64,000 nucleotides of DNA, taken from Variovorax sp. Root318D1 (GTDB lineage Bacteria > Pseudomonadota > Gammaproteobacteria > Burkholderiales > Burkholderiaceae_C). The notes below the pieces were generated by a model. The model saw only the letters and a program-made list of their open reading frames with translations. It was not told the DNA's origin and ran no database searches. This document shows positions 33,649-42,229 of this stretch, piece by piece. The position numbers and the translations under genes were made by a program. The stretch is taken from positions 3,471-67,470 of the forward strand of contig NZ_LMCQ01000023.1 of the NCBI RefSeq assembly GCF_001424835.1. Direction: 5' to 3'. Position 1 is the stretch's first letter; each line of letters opens with the position of its first letter.

Positions 33649-34290
33649 TCAGGCCAGGGCGGAATCGCCGTCGGCATGCCGCAGCAGCGGCGTTACGGTC
33701 CATGTGGGGCCGCTCCGCGAGAAACGCAATGGCTGCGCATTGCCAAGCAGGGCGAGGTCGATGGGCACACCGATCAGCGCGGCCAGTGCATAGAGGGTGC
33801 CGCCATGGGCTACCACCAGCACCGGTGCCGGCTCTGCCAGCGCCGCATTGAGTGCAAGCCGTTTGCGCGCCACGAACTGCGCGAGGGTTTCGCCGCCTTC
33901 GGGTTCGCAAGCCCAGTCGATATTGGCCGACGAGGTGCCGATGAGCGCGCCGAAATTGCGTTCGCGCAGTGCGGCCTGCGGCGTTGGTGCGAGGCGAAGC
34001 ACTGCGGCCACGGTATGTGCCGTGTCGTGTGCGCGCCGCGCATCGCTGCAGACGATGGTGCGGATCGGCTCCCCCGCCAGCAGCTGGGCTGCGCGGGCTG
34101 CCTGCTGCAGCCCGAGCTCGCTCAGCGGTTCGTCCACGGCCTGGAAGATGCGCTGCGCATTGCGGCCGGTCTGGCCATGGCGCAGAAAGTAGAAGTGGTC
34201 GCAGGCCGGCGAGAGCGGCTGCTCGGCGGCAATGTGGACCAACTGGTCGAGCCCGGCGGTCGCGCCGTGGGGAAAAGGTGCCTGTGACAT
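33649..34290 (-). CDS. Histidine phosphatase family protein
   Basis: 213-residue phosphoglycerate-mutase-like phosphatase. FYFLRHGQTGRN contains the RHG motif with the phosphate-accepting His, and LVVAHGGTLYALAALIG the second catalytic His; PLSELGLQQAARAAQLL is the linking helix. Substrate could be a sugar phosphate or a nucleotide-loop phosphate. The ATG at 34290 gives the right length; a much longer open frame upstream runs through the next gene and is spurious. The glutathione transferase gene lies just upstream on the same strand. Confidence 0.85.
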   Translation of the reverse strand: MSQAPFPHGATAGLDQLVHIAAEQPLSPACDHFYFLRHGQTGRNAQRIFQAVDEPLSELGLQQAARAAQLLAGEPIRTIVCSDARRAHDTAHTVAAVLRLAPTPQAALRERNFGALIGTSSANIDWACEPEGGETLAQFVARKRLALNAALAEPAPVLVVAHGGTLYALAALIGVPIDLALLGNAQPLRFSRSGPTWTVTPLLRHADGDSALA

Positions 34291-34301
34291 GAGGGTGTGG
34301 T

Positions 34302-34877
34302 TCAACTGAACTTCATGCCCTTGGGGCGGGCCTGCAGACGGTCGATGTAGGCATCGATCTTCGGCCGGTTGGAGCGGCCGCCGAATGCGCGGTGCCAGAT
34401 GAACATGGAGCCGATCATCACGTCGGCGGCAGTGAACTGCGCGCCGAAGAGATAGGGGCCATAGCCCAGTTCGCGCTCCACCGCATCCTTGGCCTGCTCG
34501 AAATCGGTCCAGCCGCGCGCGCTGTTGTTGCTGCGCAGCCCCAGCAGGCTGTCGCCCATCGAGGGCTCGAGCTGCGCCGTGGAATAGACCATCAGCGACA
34601 GGTAGCGGCCGCGGTCGGGCGAGCCCACGGATGGCGCCAGCCTGGCCTCTGGAAACTTCTCGGCCACGTACATGCAGATGGCCGCGTTCTCGAAGACGCG
34701 GGTGCGGCCATCGACCAACGCCGGCAGCTTGCCGGAGGGATTGATCTTCAGGTACTCGGGTTTCTTGTGCGCCTTCTCGCGGATGAGGGTCGGCACGATC
34801 TCGTAGTCCACGCCGGCTTCTTCGAGCATCCATTTCGCGACCTGCGCACGGCTGTGTGGATCGAAATACAACTTCAT
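34302..34877 (-). CDS. Glutathione S-transferase family protein
   Basis: 191-residue GST: thioredoxin-like N-domain (KLYFDPHSRAQVAKWMLEEA, with the cis-Pro in GKLPALVDG and the glutathione-contacting ENAAICMYVAEKF), then a helical C-domain with GAQFTAADVMIGSMFIWH. Slightly short for the family. It conjugates glutathione to an unknown electrophile or acts as a peroxidase. GGAGG-type ribosome binding site in the short gap upstream. Followed by the histidine phosphatase on the same strand. Confidence 0.88.
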   Translation of the reverse strand: MKLYFDPHSRAQVAKWMLEEAGVDYEIVPTLIREKAHKKPEYLKINPSGKLPALVDGRTRVFENAAICMYVAEKFPEARLAPSVGSPDRGRYLSLMVYSTAQLEPSMGDSLLGLRSNNSARGWTDFEQAKDAVERELGYGPYLFGAQFTAADVMIGSMFIWHRAFGGRSNRPKIDAYIDRLQARPKGMKFS

Positions 34878-34913
34878 GAGGAGCCTCCTTTGATTGATCG
34901 GCAGCGGCGCCGG

Positions 34914-35552
34914 TCAGAACTTGGGAATGCGCAATGTCTTGCTGATCATCAGCGTGCCCGACAGCGCAAAGAGCAGGGTGAGCGGATGCAGCTCCCATGG
35001 GCCGATCACCCAGGCGCCGCCCCACACCGCGTCCCCGATGCGGCCTTGCCAGGCTGCAAGGGCCAGCACGCCCACCAGCACCACGCTGGTCGGAATGGGC
35101 GTACCTTCGAAGTACTTCACCTTGTCGGCGCCTGCGGAAAGCGCCTCGGCCGTGACGTTGTAGCGCGCGAGCCGGCTCACGCCGCAGCAGACGAAATAGA
35201 TCAGCAGCACGCAGTCCCAGCCGCCGTCCAGGCCCGCGGCAAAGGCCAGCGCGGCGGGCGCTACGCCAAACGAAATCACGTCGGCCAGCGAATCGAGCTC
35301 GCGCCCCAGGGCGGAGTGCGTCTGCCGCCAGCGCGCAATGCGGCCGTCGAACACGTCGAACACGAAGGCCGCGGGCGCGAGCGCCGCCGCCCAGAAGAAT
35401 TGCGCGACCGACTGGCTGGCCATGAAGGCCATGGCAAGGAACACGGCCCCAACACCGCAGGCCGCGTTGCCTAGCGTGAATACGTCGGCCAGGTGAAAGC
35501 CGCGGATCATCGAGAAATGCTTGCGGGCCGGTGCGGGGGGAGGGGTGGTCAT
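34914..35552 (-). CDS. pssA: CDP-diacylglycerol-serine O-phosphatidyltransferase-type enzyme
   Basis: 212-residue integral membrane CDP-alcohol phosphatidyltransferase. FDVFDGRIARWRQTHSALGR followed by ELDSLADVISFG supplies the D-x2-DG-x2-AR-x8-G-x3-D-x3-D active-site signature. About six to eight membrane helices are predicted. Length and N-terminus fit the short PssA type that makes phosphatidylserine. The ATG at 35552 is favoured over a longer frame to 35678, which has an arginine-rich start of no family character. It runs opposite the beta-lactamase gene; the 241-base gap between them holds their promoters, with none clearly visible. Confidence 0.83.
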   Translation of the reverse strand: MTTPPPAPARKHFSMIRGFHLADVFTLGNAACGVGAVFLAMAFMASQSVAQFFWAAALAPAAFVFDVFDGRIARWRQTHSALGRELDSLADVISFGVAPAALAFAAGLDGGWDCVLLIYFVCCGVSRLARYNVTAEALSAGADKVKYFEGTPIPTSVVLVGVLALAAWQGRIGDAVWGGAWVIGPWELHPLTLLFALSGTLMISKTLRIPKF

Positions 35553-35793
35553 GGGCGTGCTTCGGAGTCGGCGAATGCTCCGCACCTTAACGCAAGCCGG
35601 GCCGCTTTCCTGTAGTCGCCATCCGACTCCGCAAGGCTGGGCCGGAAGTTGCCGCATCGCCGGCTTGTGCCGGTTCACAGGTCTTGTGGTTACACCGGAT
35701 ACAGGCGAGACGCGGCTGCACCGCCTGGCGCTGGAGCCGGCGCGGCGGCGCTCCTACGATCACTTTCGTTCCATCCACTCTGCCAACCAACCC

Positions 35794-36687
35794 ATGAAAT
35801 CCCTTGTCCATCGCCGCACCGTTCTGCTTGCCGCTTCCGCACTCCCCCTGGCCAGCGCCTGTAGTGCATGGTCCGCAAAAGGGCCGCAGGCCGCATCGGC
35901 CGAGGCAGAGCTCGCAGCGCTCGAAAGCAGCGTGGGCGGGCGGCTCGGCGTGGCGGCGCTCGACACCGCCACCGGCGCGCGCGTGCAGCACCGCGCAGCC
36001 GAGCGCTTTCCGCTGTGCAGCACCTTCAAGACCATGCTGGCCGCGGCCATCCTCGATCGCAGCACCCGCGACGGCAGCCTGCTGGAGCGGCGCGTGAGCT
36101 ATGGCAAGGGCGACATCCTGCCCCATTCGCCCATCACCGAAAAATACCTGGGGCAGGGCATGACGGTCTCCGCAATGTGCGCCGCCACCATTCAATACAG
36201 CGACAACGCCGCGGCCAACCTGCTGATGAAGATTCTCGGCGGCCCTTCCGCGGTGACTGCCTATGCGCGCTCCATCGGCGACCAGGCCTTCAGGCTGGAC
36301 CGCTGGGAAACCGAACTCAACAGTGCGATCCCGGGCGATCCGCGCGACACCACGACGCCCGAGGCCATGGCTGCGAGCCTGCAGCGGCTGGTGCTGGGCG
36401 ACGCCCTTGGTGCGGCGAAACGCAGCCAGCTCGAAACCTGGCTGTTGGGCAACACCACCGGCGCCACGCGAATTCGCGCCGGCGTTCCGGCCGACTGGAA
36501 GGTGGGCGACAAGACGGGCGCGGGCTCCTACGGCACCGTGAACGACACGGGCGTGCTGTGGCCGCCGGTTGGCGCGCCGCTGGTGCTGGCGGTCTACCTG
36601 ACGTTTCCGACGCAAAAGGATGCGGAGGGCCGGAACGACGTCATCGCATCGGCGGCGCGCATTGCCGTGAATGCGCTCAGGGCCTGA
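35794..36687 (+). CDS. Class A serine beta-lactamase
   Basis: 297-residue enzyme that hydrolyses beta-lactam antibiotics in the periplasm. All Ambler class A elements are present. STFK has nucleophile Ser76 and Lys79, SDN is at 136-138, WETELN contains the deacylating Glu172 and Asn176, and KTG is at 240-242 followed by AGSYGT. The start LVHRRTVLLAASALPLA has twin Arg, suggesting Tat or Sec export. A Cys precedes the nucleophile as in some carbapenemases, but the partner Cys after KTG is absent. No LysR-type ampR/penR gene is adjacent. GC is normal for the region, so it looks like a resident chromosomal gene. Confidence 0.93.
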   Translation: MKSLVHRRTVLLAASALPLASACSAWSAKGPQAASAEAELAALESSVGGRLGVAALDTATGARVQHRAAERFPLCSTFKTMLAAAILDRSTRDGSLLERRVSYGKGDILPHSPITEKYLGQGMTVSAMCAATIQYSDNAAANLLMKILGGPSAVTAYARSIGDQAFRLDRWETELNSAIPGDPRDTTTPEAMAASLQRLVLGDALGAAKRSQLETWLLGNTTGATRIRAGVPADWKVGDKTGAGSYGTVNDTGVLWPPVGAPLVLAVYLTFPTQKDAEGRNDVIASAARIAVNALRA

Positions 36688-36696
36688 GCCCGGCGC

Positions 36697-37998
36697 TCAC
36701 TCTTCGCTGGTCCACTCCACCTGCGCGCCCAGGCTGCGCAGGTTTTCGGCGAAGCGGGGATGGGCCCGGCGGATGGGTGTGGCATTGCGGATTTCGGAAC
36801 GGCCCTCGATGCTGGCCGCCACCATGAAGAGCGCAATTGCCACGCGGATGATGTAGGGGCTCTCGACCACGGCTGGCGTCAGCGGGCTGCCGCCGAAGCT
36901 GATGAGCCGGTGCGGGTCCGACGAGAAGACGTGGGCGCCGAACTTCGACAGTTCGCCGGTCCATCCCAGGGCACCGTCGTAGACCTTGTTCCAGAACATC
37001 GCATTGCCCTGGGCCCGAACGCCCAGCGCAATGAAGATCGGAAGCAGGTCGACCGGAAAGTAGGGCCAGGGCGCAGCCTCCACCTTGGTGAGCACGTTGC
37101 TGGTGAAAGGCGTCTGCACCTTCAGCGGACCGGCGCAGCTGGCGCGCGACCAGCCGTCTTCGTGCGCGATGGTGACGCCGAACTTGGCGAAGGTGCGGTC
37201 GATCAGCGGAAAGTTGTCGGGCGCGCTGTTGCGCACCACCACGTCGCCGCCCGTGATGGCGCCCAATGCCAGAAAGGTGGTGATCTCGTGAAAGTCTTCG
37301 TCGAAGCGGAACTCCCCGCCGCGCATCGCATTGCCGCCATGCACCGTGAGCCGCGAAGTACCGATGCCTTCGATGCGCACGCCCAGCATGGCCATGAAGC
37401 GGCAGAACTCCTGCACGTGCGGCTCGGAAGCCGCGTTGGTGAGCGTGGAGGTGCCTTTGGCCGCCGCCGCGCACAGCACGAAGTTCTCGGTCGTGGTGAC
37501 GGATGCGTAGTCGAGCCAGTGCTCGGTGGGGGTCAGCGGCCCGTCGCACCGAACCAGGAGCGAGCCGCTGGCACGCTCCACCTGCCCGCCGAAGCGGCGG
37601 AACACGTCGACGTGCGGATCGATCTCGCGCACGCCCAGCGTGCAGCCCTTGACGTTGTCCTCGAGCCGCGCAATACCGAAGCGCGCGAGCAGCGGGGGCA
37701 CCAGCATGATCGACGAACGCATTTCCTCCGGCAGGCGGTCGCGCGCGGCGTCAAAAGCCGTTTCGCGGTGGTGCAGATCAAGCGTGCCGGTGGCGTGGTC
37801 CATCCGCGCCTCGCTGCCCAGGCTGCGAAAGATGTCGAGGATCTTGCGTACGTCGGTGATGTCCGGCACGCCATGCAGGCGCAGCGGCTCGTTGGTGAGC
37901 AGCGTGGCGCACAGCACAGGCAGCACGGCGTTCTTGTTGGCGGAAGGGGTGATGCGGCCGCGAAGCGGCGTGCCGCCGTGCACGATGAGGTTGGACAT
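36697..37998 (-). CDS. MurA-like enolpyruvyl transferase paralogue
   Basis: 433-residue EPT-family enzyme, similar to UDP-N-acetylglucosamine 1-carboxyvinyltransferase. SANKNAVLPVL holds the Lys22-Asn23 pair, MRSSIMLVPPLLARFG the conserved Arg region, and DNVKGCTLGVREID places Cys119 at the MurA catalytic Cys loop. The usual PGGCAIGxRPVDLH is thus noticeably changed (KGCTLGVREIDPH). It stands alone, away from cell-wall genes, so it is more likely a second, specialised copy than the housekeeping murA; it may work on another UDP-sugar. It ends nine bases from the convergent beta-lactamase gene. Confidence 0.82.
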   Translation of the reverse strand: MSNLIVHGGTPLRGRITPSANKNAVLPVLCATLLTNEPLRLHGVPDITDVRKILDIFRSLGSEARMDHATGTLDLHHRETAFDAARDRLPEEMRSSIMLVPPLLARFGIARLEDNVKGCTLGVREIDPHVDVFRRFGGQVERASGSLLVRCDGPLTPTEHWLDYASVTTTENFVLCAAAAKGTSTLTNAASEPHVQEFCRFMAMLGVRIEGIGTSRLTVHGGNAMRGGEFRFDEDFHEITTFLALGAITGGDVVVRNSAPDNFPLIDRTFAKFGVTIAHEDGWSRASCAGPLKVQTPFTSNVLTKVEAAPWPYFPVDLLPIFIALGVRAQGNAMFWNKVYDGALGWTGELSKFGAHVFSSDPHRLISFGGSPLTPAVVESPYIIRVAIALFMVAASIEGRSEIRNATPIRRAHPRFAENLRSLGAQVEWTSEE

Positions 37999-38022
37999 GG
38001 GAATGCGGGGCCTGAAGCGTTT

Positions 38023-38463
38023 TTAGTCCGCGCCCAGCTGCTCCGCCGCTTCACGCGGCCGCAGTCCGCGAACCGATGCCAGTCCTTCGAGCTGCGCCTT
38101 GCGGGGTCGGGCCTTGCCCTGTTCCCATTTGTAGATGGTCTGGCCGGTGACGCCTACCAGCTTGCCGTAGGCGGCCGCCGAAAGGCCGAGCTTCTCGCGG
38201 TGCGTTGCCAGGCGGCTGGCGCTGAAACGGCGGGCCGGTCCGGAATCGCCAGTTTCGTCCGCATCGCCTTGGGGCGAGACGCGCGTTGACACTTTGGTGG
38301 CGCGCCGCAATTCCTTTTCCAGTTTCTCGACCTGCCGGCGCAATGCGGCAATCGAGGCACGATGGTGCGTGGATGCTTTTTTCAGCGTTTCGATCTCTGT
38401 GCGCACCTCCTTACGGGCAACACGGGAAATCTCGGCTTTGAGGATGGTGGCGATATTTGGCAT
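38023..38463 (-). CDS. Coiled-coil plus XRE helix-turn-helix protein
   Basis: 146-residue protein. Residues about 5-60 form a charged helix or coiled coil (ISRVARKEVRTEIETLKKAS, then IAALRRQVEKLEKELRRATK), then a flexible stretch. The C-terminal HTH (about 85-140) contains LGLSAAAYGKLVGVTGQTIY and KWEQGKARPRKAQLEGLA. It is probably an oligomeric DNA-binding regulator; no partner toxin is adjacent. The ATG at 38463 is favoured because the upstream extension to 38517 covers an inverted repeat. It lies 25 bases upstream of the MurA paralogue on the same strand and may control it. Confidence 0.75.
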   Translation of the reverse strand: MPNIATILKAEISRVARKEVRTEIETLKKASTHHRASIAALRRQVEKLEKELRRATKVSTRVSPQGDADETGDSGPARRFSASRLATHREKLGLSAAAYGKLVGVTGQTIYKWEQGKARPRKAQLEGLASVRGLRPREAAEQLGAD

Positions 38464-38489
38464 GGGCGCATTTTGCACATCTCTTGGGA

Positions 38490-38518
38490 CGTGTTGCCTT
38501 GGGAGATACGGCAACACG
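38490..38518. promoter_or_regulatory. Inverted repeat CGTGTTGCC / GGCAACACG
   Basis: Perfect 9-bp arms separated by 11 bases, 27 bases upstream of the HTH protein's start. A third copy of GGCAACACG sits inside the gene at 38416-38424. Most likely an operator for the HTH protein; a hairpin ending the upstream hemolysin III message is an alternative. Confidence 0.55.
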
Positions 38519-38559
38519 CGCCTGAGGCCCTTGAAGTAAGGCCGGGCCGACCGCTGTCG

Positions 38560-39180
38560 TCAGAGCACGAAGCAGCCTACGGACACGAAGTGGCTCGCGG
38601 TGCCCGCAAGAACGAACAGGTGCCAGGTCCCGTGCGCATGCCTGAAGCCCCGCCGGTTCCGGTAGAACACCGTGCCCACGGTATAGAGCACGCTGCCGGC
38701 CAAAAGCCAGGCCAGTCCGCCGCTCTCGAGCCGAGCGGCCAGTGGCACGGCCGCCAGCACGCCGAGCCAGCCCATGCCGATGTAGAGCGTCAACGCCGGC
38801 TTGGTTGCCGCGCCCTTGCCCTGCAACAGCTCGCGGCTTATGCCGAAAAGCGCGGCGCTCCATACGGCGGCAAGCAGCAGCCAGCCCCACAAGCCATTCA
38901 AAGTGACCAGTGCGAACGGCGTGTAGGTACCCCCGATCAGCAGGTAGATGGCACAGTGGTCGGCCTTTTCCCAAAGGCGCTTGCGAGGCCCCCGCGTGCT
39001 GTGGAACAGCGTGGATGCCGCATACAGCGCCACCGCGGAGAGCGAGAACACCAGCGCGCCGGCAATCCGCGCGGGGTCGCCGGTGGGCACGGTCTTGGCA
39101 AGCAGCAGGACCATGGCCACAAGGGCGAACACCAGGCCCAAGAGATGGGTATAGCCATTGAGCCGTTCGCCGGGGTACAT
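38560..39180 (-). CDS. Hemolysin III family (PAQR) membrane protein
   Basis: 206-residue protein with seven predicted membrane helices. The family signature residues are visible: ASTLFHSTRGPRKRLWEKAD, DHCAIYLLIGGTYTPFALV, and the C-terminal HAHGTWHLFVLAGTASHF, whose His residues, with the first-region His, form the metal site of PAQR proteins. Function in bacteria is unclear; lipid homeostasis is suggested for YqfA relatives. It is normal in length and stands upstream of the HTH gene on the same strand. Confidence 0.9.
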   Translation of the reverse strand: MYPGERLNGYTHLLGLVFALVAMVLLLAKTVPTGDPARIAGALVFSLSAVALYAASTLFHSTRGPRKRLWEKADHCAIYLLIGGTYTPFALVTLNGLWGWLLLAAVWSAALFGISRELLQGKGAATKPALTLYIGMGWLGVLAAVPLAARLESGGLAWLLAGSVLYTVGTVFYRNRRGFRHAHGTWHLFVLAGTASHFVSVGCFVL

Positions 39181-39267
39181 CGCGTCGGGGTTGCAGTCTT
39201 GGTTGTGGAGGCAAAGGCCAGCGGATGCTAGGGTTGCCTCGTGACGGCGCGGTGACCGCCGGGACGC

Positions 39268-40680
39268 TCAGGTCTCGAAGGCGTCCAGCAGCGTGTGTGC
39301 GATATCGGCCGCGAGCGCATCGCGCTGCGGCGCGGGGCGCCAGAAGGAACGCGTCGCCACACCAGCCGATTCCCATTCCGGATGGCTGCGCGCGGGCCTT
39401 GCCGCGCGCACGGCGGCGGCCGTGGCGCGTGTCGGTGCATCCGGAGTGGCACTCGACTCGGCCGCAATGCGCCCGGTGGCGGCATGGCCGCGCCGCTCCA
39501 GTGCCCGCGCGAGTTTCAGCTGCCATGCCACCAGCGCAAAGAGCACGCCGTCTTCGACCGTGAGCTCGTGCACGTTGCGCAGCTTGTTCGCCAGCTTGCG
39601 CCCGAAGGGGCCCCAGCCCTGCGACACCGCGCCGCCGATGGCGCCGCCCACCGCGGCACCCGTGCCGAGCGAAATGCCGGCCACCGCGAGGTCTGCCACC
39701 ACGCCCACGGCCGCGCCGATCACCGCGCCCTTGCCGAGCCGGAGACCTGCTTCCTTCATGGCTTCAGGGCTGAAGAAATCCAGCGTCCATCGGCCTTCGA
39801 TGAGCGGCAAAGGCGCCTCGCCGGCATCGTCCTGGCGAAATCCGTAGAGCGCCAGCAGGTCGTCGGTGCATCGCTGCGCCTTGTCGAAAACGTCTTTCTG
39901 AAGCGCTGCGACGAAAGCCTTCCGGCGTGCCGTGTCGGCGAACTCTTCGGCCGGCATGCTGCGGCGCAATGCGGCGGCGTCGATCAGCAACCCGGCAATG
40001 CGCGTGCAGGCCGCGCGGCGGCGTTCGGCGGCTTCGGCGGTCAATGCATCCACGACGTTGCGCAGCAGCTCGCGCCGGTCGCGCAGCAGAGTGGAAAGAT
40101 CGTTGTACAGCTCGCGCTCCGCGCCCACGAAAGGCGCGGCGGCGTCGAAGCTCACCTGCACGTGCAGGGCGTAGGCCGAGAGCAGTTCTCTCCAGGCCGC
40201 TTCGCGGCTCGCCGCGTCGCGCACGAAGTTCAGCACCGGCATCACCGGCCGAGCGCACGAGTTGAGCAGCTCGATCTCGTCGCGGAACTTGGGCAGCACC
40301 GGCTCGCGCACGTCGATGACGAGAAAGGCCGCATCGATCTCGAGCATGGTGCGCAGCACCTTGGCCTCTTGCTCGAACACGCCATGCGCTTCGGGCCCCT
40401 GCAGGAACAGGCGAATGCGCTCGGGCGGGGTGGCCTGCGGATCGAGCCCAGCCAGGTGCTCGCGAAGCGCCACCGCATCTTCCAGCCCCGGCGTGTCGAA
40501 GAAGCGCACGGCGGGCTGGCCGTTCACTTCGAGATCGACCGACTCCACGTGGCGCGTGGTGCCGGGGCGCTGCGACACTTCGCCGAAGCTGGCGCGCCGC
40601 GTCAGCGTGCGCAGCAACGAGGTCTTGCCCGCGTTGGTGTGGCCGACTACGGCAATGCGGATGGCTTGCTGGGTCGTCAT
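39268..40680 (-). CDS. DUF3482-type GTPase
   Basis: 470-residue P-loop GTPase. Walker A GHTNAGKTSLLR opens the protein, SQRPGTTRHVESVD is a switch I-like stretch and FFDTPGLEDA the G3 motif. A C-terminal region has glycine-rich hydrophobic segments (GAVIGAAVGVVADLAVAGIS and GTGAAVGGAIGGAVSQGWGP) that could insert in or bind membranes. The start at 40680 overlaps the DUF2868-type gene by four bases (ATGA), so the two proteins are made together. A membrane-remodelling or stress role is guesswork; the pair is uncharacterised to my knowledge. Confidence 0.82.
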   Translation of the reverse strand: MTTQQAIRIAVVGHTNAGKTSLLRTLTRRASFGEVSQRPGTTRHVESVDLEVNGQPAVRFFDTPGLEDAVALREHLAGLDPQATPPERIRLFLQGPEAHGVFEQEAKVLRTMLEIDAAFLVIDVREPVLPKFRDEIELLNSCARPVMPVLNFVRDAASREAAWRELLSAYALHVQVSFDAAAPFVGAERELYNDLSTLLRDRRELLRNVVDALTAEAAERRRAACTRIAGLLIDAAALRRSMPAEEFADTARRKAFVAALQKDVFDKAQRCTDDLLALYGFRQDDAGEAPLPLIEGRWTLDFFSPEAMKEAGLRLGKGAVIGAAVGVVADLAVAGISLGTGAAVGGAIGGAVSQGWGPFGRKLANKLRNVHELTVEDGVLFALVAWQLKLARALERRGHAATGRIAAESSATPDAPTRATAAAVRAARPARSHPEWESAGVATRSFWRPAPQRDALAADIAHTLLDAFET

Positions 40681-42086
40681 ATGGTGGCGCTGATGCCCTG
40701 CATTGCTTCTTCGAGCCTGTGTGTGGCCGCCACGCGCGGCAAGCCGGTGCCCTGCAGCCAGTCGATCCAGCGCTGCGATGCGTCCCCATCGGCGGCGTCC
40801 TTCGCTGCATCGGTAAGCCACAGCCTGCATTCGCCGCAATGGGCCAGCAGATCGCGCAGGAAGCGTTCGGTGCCGCGGTCGGGGCTCGATGCGGCATGGC
40901 ACACGAGCAACACGGTGCGCGGCCGAGCTTCTGCCAACCGGCCGAGCAGAGCGCGGCGCGCGGGTGCACTGCCGTCGATGCGTTGAATTTCGGTGGCCGG
41001 CTCGGCGTGCAGGCCTTCAGGCGGCCACGGCGCATCTGAAGGCAGTTCGAAGCCGACGACGAACAGCGTGTCCCGCAACTGTGAAGGCGCCAGCCCGCCT
41101 GGCGGAATGCCCGGTGTCCGCCCCGGGTCGGCATCGACGATGGCGGGCGGCGCCAACGCGGCGAAGCGCGCCTTCAGCTTGCGGTAGTACGGTGCACTCC
41201 AGTCAGGCTGCAGTGCGGCCCGGCGCCGGAGCCACACCACCGCGCTCAGCAGCACGAGCGCAAGCCGCGGCAGCAGCCCGTACACGACGATGCACCCTGT
41301 GAGCCACAGCGCCCACGTGCGTTGGCCCGCGGCACCGGGAGCGGCCGAGCGCACGATGTCCGCGTCGGGAACCGGAAAGCCGAACTGCGCCGGCGCCCAG
41401 CCCAGCACCTGCACGGCCCGTACGAAGAAGTCCGGATCGAGGATCGTCGTCTCCCAGCTCAGCGTGTAGCTGCGGAATGCCAGCGCGAACAGCAGCGCGG
41501 CCACCACCACGGCGAATGAGAGCGACCAGATGCCGTGACTCACGAGACCGAAGGCCCATGGCAGCAGCTTCGCGCGCGTCAGCAGCTCGGTGGCCGCGCG
41601 CAACAGCACGGGTGCCTGGCCGCGCTTTCCCCCGGCCACGCGGGCGGTAAGCGAGAGCCATATCCATCCGAGCGAGCTTATATTGAACGAGCCGAGCGGC
41701 AGCCACAGGCCGGCAAGCCAGAGCAGTAGTGCGAGAAGGTGAATGCCAAGCAGGCTCACGAGCGCGACGATCACATTGATGTGCCGCTCGCCACCGCCGA
41801 CCACGTTGCCCGCGAGGCCCAGGCCTGCAACGACCACCAACGCCACAAGGCCGAGCAACACCCAGGGGCCCCATTGGCGCGCGCGTGCCAATTCGGATTG
41901 CAGCCCGATGCGTTCGCCCAGTTGGAGCGCGCGCACCGTGATGCGTGCGTGCTCGTCGGGTGTGCGGGAAGTGGCGATGCGCATGGCCTGTGCATCGTCG
42001 AGTGGACCTTTCTCCTCGGTCCATCGGATCGCCTCGGTGACTACCGCGTCCGGAAAAGCAGATTCGCGCAACGCGGTGTTGGTCAA
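40677..42086 (-). CDS. DUF2868-type membrane protein, partner of the GTPase
   Basis: 469-residue integral membrane protein. After a soluble N-terminus (RWTEEKGPLDDAQAMRIATS) there are helices at about 72-95, 105-130, 190-215 and 265-290. A long cytoplasmic C-terminal half follows (from about 300), with alpha/beta character around RDTLFVVGFELPSDAPWPPE and RPRTVLLVCHAASSPDRGTE. Linked by a 4-bp overlap to the GTPase. I recall the two families co-occurring in betaproteobacteria and gammaproteobacteria. Function unknown. Confidence 0.8.
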   Translation of the reverse strand: MTNTALRESAFPDAVVTEAIRWTEEKGPLDDAQAMRIATSRTPDEHARITVRALQLGERIGLQSELARARQWGPWVLLGLVALVVVAGLGLAGNVVGGGERHINVIVALVSLLGIHLLALLLWLAGLWLPLGSFNISSLGWIWLSLTARVAGGKRGQAPVLLRAATELLTRAKLLPWAFGLVSHGIWSLSFAVVVAALLFALAFRSYTLSWETTILDPDFFVRAVQVLGWAPAQFGFPVPDADIVRSAAPGAAGQRTWALWLTGCIVVYGLLPRLALVLLSAVVWLRRRAALQPDWSAPYYRKLKARFAALAPPAIVDADPGRTPGIPPGGLAPSQLRDTLFVVGFELPSDAPWPPEGLHAEPATEIQRIDGSAPARRALLGRLAEARPRTVLLVCHAASSPDRGTERFLRDLLAHCGECRLWLTDAAKDAADGDASQRWIDWLQGTGLPRVAATHRLEEAMQGISATI

Positions 42087-42168
42087 CAGGGTCCCTTCGC
42101 TGGTGGCGCCCCGTGGTGATCAGGGCGCGCAAATTATGCCCGGCGCGCTGCGAAGGCCCCATGAGAAA

Positions 42169-42190
42169 CGGGGCCGCACACACGGCCCCG
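42169..42190. terminator. GC-rich hairpin, possibly bidirectional
   Basis: CGGGGCCG, six-base loop CACACA, CGGCCCCG, followed on the plus strand by CTTTTG and on the minus strand by GTTTCTC. It lies just downstream of the 24-residue gene and upstream of the DUF2868-type gene, both on the minus strand, so it probably separates the two. Confidence 0.7.
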
Positions 42191-42229
42191 CTTTTGTTCA
42201 GCGTACGAGTCGAAAACGCGTGCCCGGTC

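Noticed and set aside
39268..40902. Longer DUF3482 protein starting at 40902
   Set aside because: The extra N-terminal residues are Arg-rich and lie antisense-free inside the DUF2868 gene in another frame; the ATG at 40680 puts the Walker A motif at the usual distance from the N-terminus.
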